Source: Wuchereria bancrofti (lineage: Eukaryota > Nematoda > Chromadorea > Rhabditida > Onchocercidae). From it: a DNA stretch of 64,000 nucleotides. The stretch covers positions 2,092,399 through 2,156,398 of the forward strand of contig SSBO01000001.1 of NCBI GenBank assembly GCA_005281725.1. Reading direction: 5' to 3'. Position numbers and translations under genes: made by a program. The first letter of the stretch is position 1, and each line of letters begins with the position of its first letter. This document shows, in pieces, positions 26,501 to 38,372 of the stretch. A model generated the notes under the pieces. It was not told the DNA's origin and searched no databases. It saw only the letters and a program-made list of their open reading frames with translations.

Positions 26501-28954
26501 AAAATTTTAGAAAGATAACGATCGCCGTGTTCGAAGACAGACGTGGGGTGGTAACTGGGCTCGTCCAGGCACGGACTTGCTTTTGCCATATGCGAATTCA
26601 CCTCCCAGCGTTCAGTTGCATAAGGTAAAAGCAATAATTTGTATTGTTCATTTGGAAGAAGTAAGAAAACTAGTCAGTTTAAATTTTAGAATCTTGTTGT
26701 GGCGGGATCAAAAGATAGTGCTGTTGATGAAATATCAGAGCAACAAGATACAGCGACTTTTTATGATACATCAGTCGTAGCATTTACGACTTTAAGAGTA
26801 AGCTTCCAAGACTTTTTCATGTTCAATTTCCTTGTTTTTCTAACTTTTTAACAGTGTAATAATATATCTCACATTCAAAAATTCAAACTTACACTTTACT
26901 GTTCTATCATTCGAGTTATATTCAGCTCAATGGTGACGAAGCAGATACTGTGACTGATTTCCAAGCATCAAATCAGGATAATGAAGTAAGAGGAAATGAA
27001 TCCATGGTCACCAAAACAGATGACGAGACTGAGAATCAGCAACCACCTACGACAAACCACAGTGCTGAAGATGAGAAGCTATCTATGGGAAACTCCATAA
27101 TAACTGATGAGAAAATGAGTGAGGATGATTCGCCAAGTTGTGGTGAAAACGAAGACATTGAGAGTATACAATCGAGTCCATTAAATGAGTTGTATGTTTC
27201 TCTGTTTTCTTTAGAATTTATCAACAGTATGAGTAGTAATGCGGAATTCAACTTTCATTTCAGTAAAAAGAAAGTAAATGATTTGGAAGCTACGGTTGAT
27301 GAACTGAAAGCAGAAAATGAGGTAAACTTTTCTTTTTCACTTTTCTCTTGAAGTTTTCGTTATAGTTACAATTTTAAATTCATCTTTTAATTTTTCCACG
27401 CTTCATAAAATTTTTAATTGCAGAACTTAAAGGAAGAATTGCGCCGCAGAAATCGGGATATAAGTTGGTTGGAGAAGCAGTGTGATGATGCTGACAGTAA
27501 GGAAACAGAATTAAGGGAGCAAGTATACGAAACGCAGAAAATCAATGATGAAAATGTAAGTATTCGTGAATACGAAATAGCAGTTATTTTTGACAACAAT
27601 TTAATTATTAAGTCAAAAACAAAATATTTCATCCGTATAAGATTTCATCTGTTTTCAAGATAAAATGTAACGTTGTTTTAAATAAAAGCTGCAATAGTAA
27701 GAGTAAGAGTGAGATCGGCATATTATGTCTATTTTCAAAAATTACGTTCCGTTGGATATTATGCAACAGCTTGAAAATCGGATTTAGCAAAATATTCACT
27801 CAGAATAGGTTAATTACCTTACAATTAGTCTTTGTTTTCGTTAAAACTAATGTGAAGAGGTAAGCTAGAGAGAGAGGATTGAGAATCGTTAGCTGAGGAC
27901 AGATGAATTTGACAACCATAATATTTTCAAACTTATGGGCACGACCATTGTTTGCAGTTATTGGTAATTGCGGCACTTCGAAATGAGATTGTACAGATGA
28001 AGGATTCAATGATGGCTTCCGATGCTGTAGATATTCAAAATAAGGAGAATTTATTTCGTTTAGAAAACGAAATTCAAAAAAGGGAGAAGGAGTAAGTTTA
28101 TGTTTTCAGTTCTACAAACTTTTTCTAAGAATTCTCGAGAAATCTCTCAATCGCCTCACATATGTAATTATTGCCACTGTAAGTACTGTACTAACTCTAC
28201 CCTTGATCTCGATAGTAAGTCTCGATACACTAGTTGAGGACAGATGATGAATCCGAGTACAGCAGTTACAATAGCAATAATTACATATATTATTGTAACA
28301 TCCTCAAATTTTATTATTGCCATGTATACATTTCGTCCCATTCACCTTAAGTTATCATGAGTATCAGTATAACTATCAATAATCATAACTTTTGGGGCAC
28401 GCGAGATGAAAGGAGAGATTGCTTCGAAGGATCGAAAAATTAGCGGGTTATTATTGGAATTACGTCGGGTAACGAATAAACAGGAACACAGTAAGTCATT
28501 TAAGATTTTACAAAAAAAAGAACACTGTTTTGAAAACAGTGAAATACTACACCATCAAATTTCTTCTACATGACAAAAAAAAGTGAAGGAGAGTAAAATA
28601 AAGACGTTAGCGTTTGTAAACTTAAAAAAAATATATTAACAACTTGAGTGCAGCAGTGTTATCAAGAAAGCGGTAGTTGTCATGTATAACTTTTATTGTG
28701 TTTTTTTTTTTTTTCAGTGATATAATTAGATCGTGGGAAAAGAATGTAAAATTCATATTTTCCATCAAACAGCTAAACCGTTCTTTCCAGTGGCAGAAAA
28801 AGCGCGATTTGGGGAAAATGATAATGACAATTTATCATCCAAGCCAGTCAACTGTGCTAACGCTCAAATGAAACCAAAAAACCGATATGCCATAGAAATA
28901 GATTCGTCACAGTCGACACCAGTAAAAAATTATCCGGAATGTACAACTCAGTGA
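23598..28954 (+). CDS. CENP-E-like (kinesin-7) motor protein
   Basis: Exons: 23598-23662, 23844-23920 (end uncertain), 24181-24389, 24709-24901, 25270-25397, 25496-25629, 25812-25944, 26029-26139, 26270-26392, 26511-26624, 26690-26797, 26926-27191, 27264-27321, 27424-27555, 27958-28091, with further C-terminal exons about 28405-28490 and 28790-28954. The motor starts [15 protein letters not shown] and has the P-loop [13 protein letters not shown] (residue ~84), NERSSRSH (switch I), VDLAGSE (switch II) and [19 protein letters not shown]. It then has [13 protein letters not shown] and RRQTWGGNW, followed by an acidic linker (exon 12) and short coiled coils. It is far shorter than vertebrate CENP-E. 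The expected role is chromosome/spindle movement on microtubules. The start follows a TTTTTAG acceptor 12 bases upstream. The last exons do not close in phase in any way I tried; the end is chosen because one frame reads [14 protein letters not shown] and then stops. Confidence 0.85.
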
Positions 28955-29942
28955 TCAGTGATTCCTCATTTATGTACATTTATGGATTTAATGGCAGGGA
29001 ATTAAAGCAGGAAAGAAGAGAGAAGGAATGATGGAAAGAGGCTTTACGTGAATTTTAGCTTTTTTTAAACAGAATTTGAATTTGTAATGCTTTCGGTATC
29101 CTCTGCTCATTGATACACTGATACATTGCATATCCTAAATGTTTTAACAGACAATAAAAGAAATAGATATTCGGTTTATTAACGAATTAAATTTGGGCTT
29201 ATTAACGAAGTAAACTTTTTTCAAATTCAAAAGAAATGACTTAGGACGAAGCAATTTCATTTAAAATATTTCTCCTTTCAACATTTTTAAAATGTGTAAT
29301 GCTAGCTGAGTAAAATATATGTGTACAATAATTAATAAAATTTATACAGTATTAACAAGTTTCTCTGTTCAGCAGCCTTTCTTCCAACGGAATTTTCTAA
29401 ACTTATTCCTAGAAATTGGAAGAAATCCATTTCTGAATTGAATCTTAGCCTCTATCGATAACTTCTGGTACAAAAAGATCGGTTTGTATTTACTTCATTT
29501 TCTAAGCAGCTTATGACTCAACTCAAGCACTGCGCGTTTTAGTTAGTTTATTCTAATGAAAGAATGATAGCATTACAAACTATAATGGAAATAGTTATTA
29601 CAGAACGTTAACGTGGTAAGTGTCACCTTTCCAAACACCAAGGAGACCACACCGTGTAAAGTGCCAACATTGTTTAACCTGGTGAACTAACGTGAGTAGC
29701 AAGGAATGAGGTTGAGATTTAACGAATTTCATAGTTGACGTAGTTTTTAAGCCGATTTTTAAGTCTTTAGACAATTTCGTTTCTCTATGAATTTCATCGA
29801 ATAAGATTTTATTGTATCATAAGTGAATCCAAAGACTGTTTTAAACACCTGTGCGCTTGTTTCACTTTTACAATTTGTGATAAATTGCAGTTGTTAATTT
29901 TCAGGATTATATTTCAATTAATTAAGAAAAATACAGCATACA
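28955..29942. other. Kinesin 3' UTR and upstream region of p44
   Basis: An AATAAA at 29153 suits the kinesin transcript end. The sequence ATACAG at 29931-29936, six bases before the p44 start, may be a spliced-leader acceptor. No other gene seen. Confidence 0.5.
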
Positions 29943-32723
29943 ATGAATGATGATGAGCCGGAAGGTTATACATGGGAGGTGGATTATGCGGATGGTATAA
30001 TTATTAAATATTTTTTTTATGTTGAATCAGTTTAATGTGGATCTATTTTAGATTGTATGCAGCAAGTTTTTTTCACTTAGAAATGACTTAATAGTTAACA
30101 GTTGTGGGTTTTAAAGTTGATCAGATAGGGAATATTTGTCGATAATTCAATATTTGCAAATTACAGGATTGAATATCCGAGATGTACTGCGTGAAGATGA
30201 GAGTGGTTCAATTGAGAAATCAGTGGCTAAATTGATACTTGATACGAAGCGGAAAAAACGCCTTAATAATAGACCGGCTAAAGTTCGCTTGGGAATTGTA
30301 AGCAAATTTATATTATATTAATTTTTTTTTTGGTCCTGAAATTTACGATTATCTGATGTTTAATAAAATGGGTAATTTTATAGATGCGCTATGTGTATCT
30401 AGTCATTGATTGCTCATTTTCAATGGCTGATAAATCAATGCAACCATCCCGTCTTGCTGTTACAATTAAGGTAGTTTCTTTAATAACTTTTTCCTCAGTT
30501 ATTTTGTTATTATAAGGAAAATTTAAACTGTTTGCACACGGTCTTATTACTCACAAAAGCACATTTATAAGTACGAAAACAAATATATTTCGCATTGTTT
30601 TGGCTACTGAATTTCCTGATTTTTATGAGTAATTTAAAGAGTTTTTTCCAGTACTTATTAATGTATTATGCTATATAATGTCCTCACTTTAATTGATCTG
30701 TTACTTTATTTCAAATCAGTGAACAGTTCACAAAATTGACACGAAATTGTGATATACACAGTGGTCCAGATTATAATTAAGCTTGATTTTCAGGCTTTAA
30801 ATCAGTTTCTCGACAAGTTTTCGGAGCAGAATCCTATTTCACAAGTGGGTGTTGTAGTTTGCAAGGATAAACGAGCCGAACGCCTAATTCCTCTTACTGG
30901 TTAGTTAATTGTTTATATTTATGCAGATTTTTTATAGATGTTTTGTAAATCAACATGTACACCATGGAAAGGTTAAATTGTTAATTTGAAGTACAAACAT
31001 AAACAGAAGTCTTTCCTACACATTGTTACTGCTTGTAGTAATGACTCATATTTTCAGTAAATTAAATCTATCCTCAAGTAAATTATTTCTTTTTTTTATT
31101 TCTCATAGTTCTTTTTTTTTTTCTAGGTAATGTTCGTTTAGTAAAGGAATCATTGTCGACGATAACGGAACTCTTGTGTCACGGAGAGTTTTCATTGCAT
31201 AACAGTTTGATGGCCACTATTAGAAGTCTTCAGTATGATTTCTTTGAAATTTCTTTGATAAGTGTAGAAATTCCAAATGCATTTGCTAATATACTATAAA
31301 AGTTGGCATATTCAACCGATAAGAGTAACTGCGCATTCAACTGGTAAGATTATAATATGAAATACGTGCATAATTAAAAACATACATATAATTTTACTAA
31401 AGTTTATATAAGTGTTATTATATCATTGATACGTGGATACGTAGGAAACATACTAGCTTAGGAAACATGATGCAATTAAATATCACTGATGAGGGACCAT
31501 ACAAGTGCATTTCCAAATCTAATAAATTCTGGACTTGGTAATTGGATCAGTAAGTCGGGAGTTTGCAAAAATTTCTACATTTTAGTAGTTACCCGGGTCA
31601 CGCTAGTCGAGAGGTGATACTGATTGTGGCAAGTCTTTCAACATGTGATCCATCAAGTATTTTTGGCACATTTGAGGTCCCTTCAATTCTTTTTGTTTTT
31701 ATTTCATTAATTGGATTTGAATCAGACTTCCTACTCTATATCATTAAGTTGCTTTTTACATCTTTACATTGCTATTTATTTTAAATGTTTATTGCAGTTA
31801 CTGAAAAGGTACCATATACGCTGTTCGGTAATTTCACTTAGTGCTGAAATTTTCGTTTTCAAAAAACTTTGTTCCATTACATCAGGTAAATGTTTTTCTC
31901 CTCAAAGGATGGTTCTTCAGAGAATCTCTTCTCGTTAGTTTTATTTTAGCGAAGTAATTTAAATTTTATATAATTTAAGGACGTCACGACGTAGTTCTGG
32001 ATAGTACCCATTTCGAGGTAATTTTGAGTGAGCATGCAATTCCTCCGGTATGTAGTCGAAATGCAGAAAGCAGCGTTGTTCGAATGGGTTTTCCAGCCCA
32101 TGAAAGCATAGATTGTCCTTCATTTTGTTTGTGGTGAGTTTGATTTAAGTAACTCTTCAAAACAAAAAAAAGCCCACATTTTCAAAAAGAGAATTGATTA
32201 ATTTCAGCCATCAATCAGAGGTTCGGCCACCTGGTGGAAGAGGTTTTTTTTGTCCGCAGTGTGGGGCACGTTATTGCAGTTTACCAGTTGAATGTCGAAT
32301 CTGCAAATTAACTTTAATCTCAGCACCTCAGCTTGCGCGTTCTTTGCATAATTTGCTGCCACTACCAGCTTTTGAAGAAATCGACACAGCGGAAGGGTAA
32401 TTCTACTTACCAAACTTTGGGTTAAAATCTTGAGGATTTAGTACCAATGTGTAACCACATTCCAGCAGTAGCAGAGTTGCGAGCAGTCCGGGTGGTTTGT
32501 TTTCAGAACAATGCTTTGAAAAAAAAATTTTTTTTCAAGTTTAGTTACTTCAGATATCAATATATTTACCTGTTTTTTCAGGACCTGTTTTGCTTGTATC
32601 CGACAACTTGATGAGAAAAGTTTCGTTTGTAAGAGCTGCAAATCGACGTTTTGCATAGATTGTGATGTTTTATTACATGAATCATTGCAAATTTGTCCTG
32701 GTTGTAAATCTGGTGTTAAATAA
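29943..32723 (+). CDS. GTF2H2: General transcription factor IIH subunit 2 (p44/SSL1), complete
   Basis: Ten exons: 29943-29994, 30167-30297, 30384-30470, 30794-30899, 31127-31232, 31586-31676, 31798-31885, 31980-32133, 32208-32396, 32582-32723; all phases close, 381 residues (human about 395). An acidic N-terminus with [10 protein letters not shown] is followed by a von Willebrand A fold beginning [19 protein letters not shown] and including [20 protein letters not shown]. Then come a zinc finger ([20 protein letters not shown]) and a C-terminal C4C4 RING-like finger (CFACIRQ ... [13 protein letters not shown] ... ICPGC). p44 is a core TFIIH subunit that stimulates the XPD helicase in transcription start and nucleotide excision repair. 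It lies 246 bp upstream of NOP14 on the same strand, and its stop codon is embedded in an AATAAA. Confidence 0.97.
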
Positions 32724-32724
32724 A
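32719..32724 (+). terminator. AATAAA poly(A) signal overlapping the p44 stop
   Basis: The hexamer AATAAA covers the TAA stop (32721-32723). If used, cleavage would fall soon after the stop, giving a very short 3' UTR, as is common for upstream genes in nematode operons. Confidence 0.5.
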
Positions 32725-32956
32725 TTTGTTCAAAGGATAAATCGTGGATTTGAATTCGTATTTACCTGTGAGATCACATGTACTTATTTGCGCGTTTCTA
32801 AATTTACTTATGCTACTTAAGTTGCCTACTAAAATGTGTTAAAAGAGAGTATCTGTATAGTTTTAATCCGTAAGTCTCCAGTTGAAAGTTAGTACAACGC
32901 GTGAGATTGTGACATTTTATTGGTCTATCTGTCTTTTCACGGATAATCTGTGAATG

Positions 32957-32969
32957 AAATGTTTTCAGC
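32957..32969 (+). promoter_or_regulatory. Candidate spliced-leader trans-splice acceptor of NOP14
   Basis: ATGTTTTCAG ends at 32968, one base before the NOP14 ATG at 32970. With only 246 bp between p44 and NOP14 and no first exon in between, this acceptor most simply receives a spliced leader. Confidence 0.6.
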
Positions 32970-35900
32970 ATGGTAAAAACAGCGAATAATGGAGTGGTGA
33001 AAAAGTCTGCTAATCAGCCAGTGGAGCTGAATCCATTTGAGCTGAAATACAATCGTGCGAAGCACAAGGTAAATCTTACCAAAGTGGAGTTTTTGTTCTG
33101 GAGATTTTGAAGTTTTTGTTCTGGAGATTTTGAATTTAAGTCTTGAGTTGGTGGTCGTGATTTCTTTGCATATAGGTTTTTATCATGTTTTGAGTTTCAT
33201 TCTGAATGCATTGTAGATACTCGGGACAAAAACGGTATCAGCTCCGTGTGGTGCACCAGGATTATCGAAGAAAAAGGCCTTTGAAAATAGGACTAAGACA
33301 TTGGCTGTGGAATGGAAAGAACGTGGGAAGCGTAATAAAGTACGATCTTTTTCGCTGTTTAGTAATTATTGCAAAATATAGGAACGACTTCGTTTTTCCT
33401 TGTTTTTTGGTTGTTCCATAAGTATCATTTCTAGATTGTTGATCAGCGTATCGGTGAAGGTAATAGCATGATGAATGCTGAAGAATGTATTTCGAAGCGA
33501 TTTACTGCAGAACGTTTGAAAATTTTTAAAGCAACCAATTCGGAACTGATAAATGACGGAGGTAAATTCCTTTTAGTGAAACTTTGGTCTTTCGCAAGAT
33601 GTCAGACATCGTTTCTGCATATAGAGTTTTCTTTTTTTGTAGTTAAAATACTATTTAAAAAAAAGACTGTAACCCAATTGTTTCAAATATTCGTTTGATA
33701 TGCTGAGTATATGAACAGGTGATCTGTTTTCAGCATGTCATAATCTTTCAGAAGAAACATTGACTCATAGGGGACGAGAATTAACAGAAATAGAGAAGTA
33801 TGATCGCATGATATTAAGCGACGAGGATGATGACGAAGCTAGAGGAGGAGGAGGAAGTATCGGTGCTAATATTGTGGCTTCAGTTCATTTTGGTGGTGGA
33901 AATGCTACATCGGCGGAAAATGCAACTAGCAAAAGGTTTTTTTTTTTTTCTTTTTTAATTTATATGTGACAGTCTGACATTCATTTAGTTCATTTTAAAA
34001 TGCTCATCTCCATTCTTCTTTAGGGAAGAAGTTAAAAACTAGAAAAGATATTCTGCATCTTGTTTTTGCTACCATGTGTTTTTTTTTAATTTTCTTCAGT
34101 ATTTAATATGAAAAAGAGAAGAAAGTTGTTCACTGTGTTCTTTTTTTTTTTTATTAAGGCATTAGGAGAAATAAGCGCTTTGAAACTTGTTACATGGTTT
34201 TGAACCAATTAACGACATATTTGTCTTGTATAGACGAGACTTTATTGCGGAATTGATAGCAAAAACGAAACAGCAACGTTACGACAAGAAATTAGCTCGT
34301 GATGAACGTGAAGATGCAACAGAGAGGTTGGATGAGAAGTGGAACAAAATACAACAAACGGATGCAATGTCCGGTTTTATAAGGCCTATAAATGCTAGAT
34401 CAAGTATAACTCGACCTGAGAAGGACGATTACGACCATTTGGCAAGTTCATATTCCAGATTTTGATATCATTCTTTTTGTTTGGAAAAATTGCCAAACAT
34501 AATCTTTTGAAAAGATAGATTATCATTATATTTGTTATTTTTTACCATGTATTTCTGCGAGATTCATTATTTTATCAGAGAGCGTTTAGTCTGATTTGTT
34601 AACTTTTTAGCTCTACGAACTTCAAATGGATAATGGGAAAAGAGGAGAAGCAAGTGAACGACAGAAAACAGAAGAAGAGATTGCACATGAAGAACGTGAG
34701 AAGCTAATTAGACAGGAAAAAGCTCGTCTTGCTCAGTTGGTAAGGTTTTTTACAAAGATTGTTGTAATTACTTCGTTTCGTTGATATATTTAAACAATAA
34801 TTTGAATTTTTCTACATTCGGTTATTGATCGACACGTCTTACAACAAATTTTCCAGGCTGATATTAGCGAAGCAAGAAAGAAATCGAAAACTGATGATAA
34901 CAAAGATGGTTTTATGGTGAAGTACGACAGCTCAGGTGTGCTTATGAATGCAGAAAAGGTACAATTACAAAGATTGACAGTTTTACTGAATGTTATGTTG
35001 TTTATGAATGGCACTTTTTGAGGAAATTGCATTCGGTAGTCTTAGGAAAATGATATATTTTGCAATCAATTCATGCAAATATTATCTCCTGATTTTCTGT
35101 ATCCAAAATTTTTGGTGCACTTTTAGCTTAAAAAAGGACGAATAAAAGTAGTTCGGATTGGATCATCGGATGAGGAATACGAATCAGAAAGTGACGATTT
35201 GGATGAAGACAAAGAAGAGGATGATTTTGATGAAATGGTGAATGGCGATGAACAAATGGATTTGCCGCCATCTAGTTCAAAAAACACTGCTACAGATGCA
35301 GAGATGGAAAGTTAGTTGTATCATTTCAATTTTTAAAACTTTTTGTTGATTGAGGCTAATTTGTGCAATTTGTTTTCGGAAACAGCGAGGGAGCATTCAG
35401 TGAACGTTTCTGTCGTCGATGATTGCATTCGGTCTTGGGAAAATAATATTTATTGTAATCATTTTTTAGCATTTTTTTAGCATTCTACCATACATATGAG
35501 ATTTTGTTGTACAGTAAAAGATCGTGGTATATAATTAATATGGTGGATTGGTAACAAAATAGGAAGTACGGGGTAAAATACTTTGACTGTAGATGGTTTT
35601 CAATTTAAGAAGAAGCCAGTTGATTATTATTCGGATAAGGTACACGTATATAATTTTTAGAACCTTAATTTAATTTATGATAACACATTTTATAGTATGC
35701 GCAACGAATTCCCAAATTAACAATTGATTGCAGTTCAGAAAAGATCGCAAAATGCGGAATTACCTTTTGTGATTGATTTGCCGCAGAACTATGAAAGTCT
35801 GAAAAAATTGTTGGACGCTCAAAGTGATGCAAACTGTGAAGTATTCATTAAAAGATTAATAAAGCTCTATCATCCAAGTCTTTGCGAAGGGAATAAATCA

Positions 35901-38372
35901 CGACTTGGTCGTTTATTTATACTTCTTCTCAGGTATTTCAATTACTATTTTTCTGTTCATAAATATAAATCAATCATAGTGAGGTAAATAAAATATATTT
36001 GAAAACTAAGGTAAAAACATCAGGTTATGTATTTTCTTGAGTTCCTTGTCATCGGTATTACTTTAAGCTCAATGCATATTGGATATAGCGGATTTGTTCT
36101 TTTAAAATATTAGTTCCTTAAAGAAAAAATTTCATGACTCCAGTTTCTCTTTTTAGGTATTACGACGACTTGTCCAAGGAACGAGAAACCAAAATAGCTT
36201 TGTTTGGTTATATAGCACGAGGATTATATTATTTGATGAAGGTTAGTTTTTAAGGCTGTTTTTTGAAGATATCAGTTTTTCCTACTGGTTTTCTTAAGTT
36301 TATATCGATTACAAAAATTTTACTTTTCTGTCACGAAGTAATTGATATTCATTTATTTTTCTATGTTTTAGTTCAACGTTGAGCATAGTGCACGTTGCAT
36401 ACGTGCTCTCCTGCGTCAACAATATGCACAACATGCACGTGCACCACATGAAATGTTTACATTTCGCTGTATTGCATTTCTGAAATTAGTTTTAATTTTG
36501 TACCCAGTGCGCGACGTATTTCATCCTGTTGTCAGTCCTACACTTGCATTTGCATGCCGTCTTGTTTCAACTGCACGGATGTGCAGTATAAAAGACATTG
36601 CACGCATGTTATTAATGGTCAGAATAGTGGGTTCATTTGTCGAAGAAAGTAAGAGGTAAAATTTTTCCTACGAGATAATTTTGAGAGTACTGATAAACAA
36701 AATTTTTTGAATTTGGATAGAGATTTTTATATTTCCAGTAACTTCTTAAATTTCGGGATATTGAAATTTCTAAATTTTGTGGAAGTATAATACGTGCGAT
36801 GGATTGTACAGGTATCTGCCAGAGGTTATCGCTTTTCTTCATGGCGTTCTTTTGATGGCGGTTGAAAACAGCGAAGATGAGCATTGTCCGACGACAACTT
36901 TTCCTATATCATTACCACATCGTAGGATACTTTTTGTTACAGATGATGTTAGTTTATCCTTGCATTAATTGCAATTGTTATTTTGTAATTTTTTAAACAC
37001 AGGAAATCAGTTTTCTTCTAATATTTCCATTTAAAACTTAAGAATTGGTCTGTATTTAAATAATGCTAATCATTTTCAGTGTTCAATGATTGAAATACCT
37101 TCACAGCTAGACATAAAGCAAATATTTATTGATGACACAGATAGGTAAGTGTTAATAGTGAATACGATGGTTGGGTTTGTGACGAACAATTATATCATTC
37201 TCAAATAGCCATATTTGGATGGATATTAAGTAATCTGTACTAGTTTATTATTCTAAATAACTGCTTGTGGTTACTATTTCTTATATCGAATTCCATGTAT
37301 TTAATGGAACTCACTTCCTAACTGATGCTGCATTCCGGATACGGCAAAAAATCAGTCTTATAAAAATATGACTGGTTCTTTGAGCTATCGATAGGAAGTG
37401 ATAGTAAATTCATCATGAAAATAACTGTATATTTTTATATTGTTAACGATTACGAATCGATTTTTTTTTTTCAACTAGCTTCCTTTTACAATCTTTTTTC
37501 AGCTTCGAAGAAAACAACAAAAATCGATTATGCGTTCTAAATATTGCTTTCACCGTTTTGTACCGGTTTAACTTCATTTATTCCAATCTTATTGGCTTCT
37601 CTATAATCTTCAGGTCTCTTCACATTTTTTAAGAAATAACAAGTAAATTTAGTTATGTGTTTCTCAATTAATTAATTGAGGATTCCTGCAATTAGAATAT
37701 TAGCGAGTCGAATTTTTAGACCACTGCTTGGCTTGTTGTCAAGGTTACCGCGTAATCTATATCCGTCTCAGCTGTTGACGGAATTATCTGCACTGGAATC
37801 ATTTATCATCGCTCAGTCTTCAAGAAATTTACTGAAACAACTTCAAAGGCCAGTGAAGCAGAAAAAGTCAGTTTTTTCTTAGAAAATCTGCTCACATTTA
37901 CATCGTTTTATTACTGTTCATTAATTTATTCCATTATGTTTTAACTCAGGATGCTGGATCTATTGGAACCACGTTTTGACGAGAACTATAATATAGAAAA
38001 AGCACATTACGAGAAAAACACTGCAAAGAAGTCAAGAAAGGTTGAAATCAAACAACTCACTAAAAAGTATAAGAAGGAGTTACGTGGAACAGTTCGAGAA
38101 TTGCGTCGTGACAATCAATTTTTGAATAGGTACATGTCATGATATGTATTTATATGTTTTGAATGCAATCTCTGTTATTTTTTCTTGATATATATCTTAA
38201 ACATAAAAAGAAGAAATTTCATCGTAACTTAAATCAATTTTTCAGAGAAAAACGGAAGGAAATGTTGGAAAGTGATAAGGCTCGGAAGGAAAAAACGAAA
38301 TGGCTGATCTCCACTTTACAAGGACAGGAAAGTGAATACAAAAAGAATGCCTACATGAAACAGAAGTTGTAA
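32970..38372 (+). CDS. NOP14: Nucleolar protein 14 (NOP14), complete, 18 exons
   Basis: Exons: 32970-33068, 33217-33339, 33435-33561, 33734-33935, 34234-34441, 34611-34739, 34857-34958, 35127-35310, 35593-35639, 35739-35932, 36157-36241, 36372-36655, 36812-36947, 37080-37144, 37503-37613, 37720-37866, 37950-38129, 38246-38372. All phases close; 849 residues (human about 857). The N-terminus has NPFELKYNRAKHK and ERGKRNKIVDQRIGEG, then a LTHRGRELTEIEKYDRMILS block. The middle is charged (RRDFIAELIAKTKQQRYDK, acidic DEEYESESDDLDED). The C-terminal half is helical-repeat-like (IDLPQNYESLKKLLDAQSD, LYHPSLCEGNK). It ends in a basic tail (EKRKEMLESDKARKEKTKW). NOP14 works in the nucleolus in the small-subunit processome on 18S rRNA. 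The intron at 34442 begins GC, not GT. AATAAA at 38627. Confidence 0.97.
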
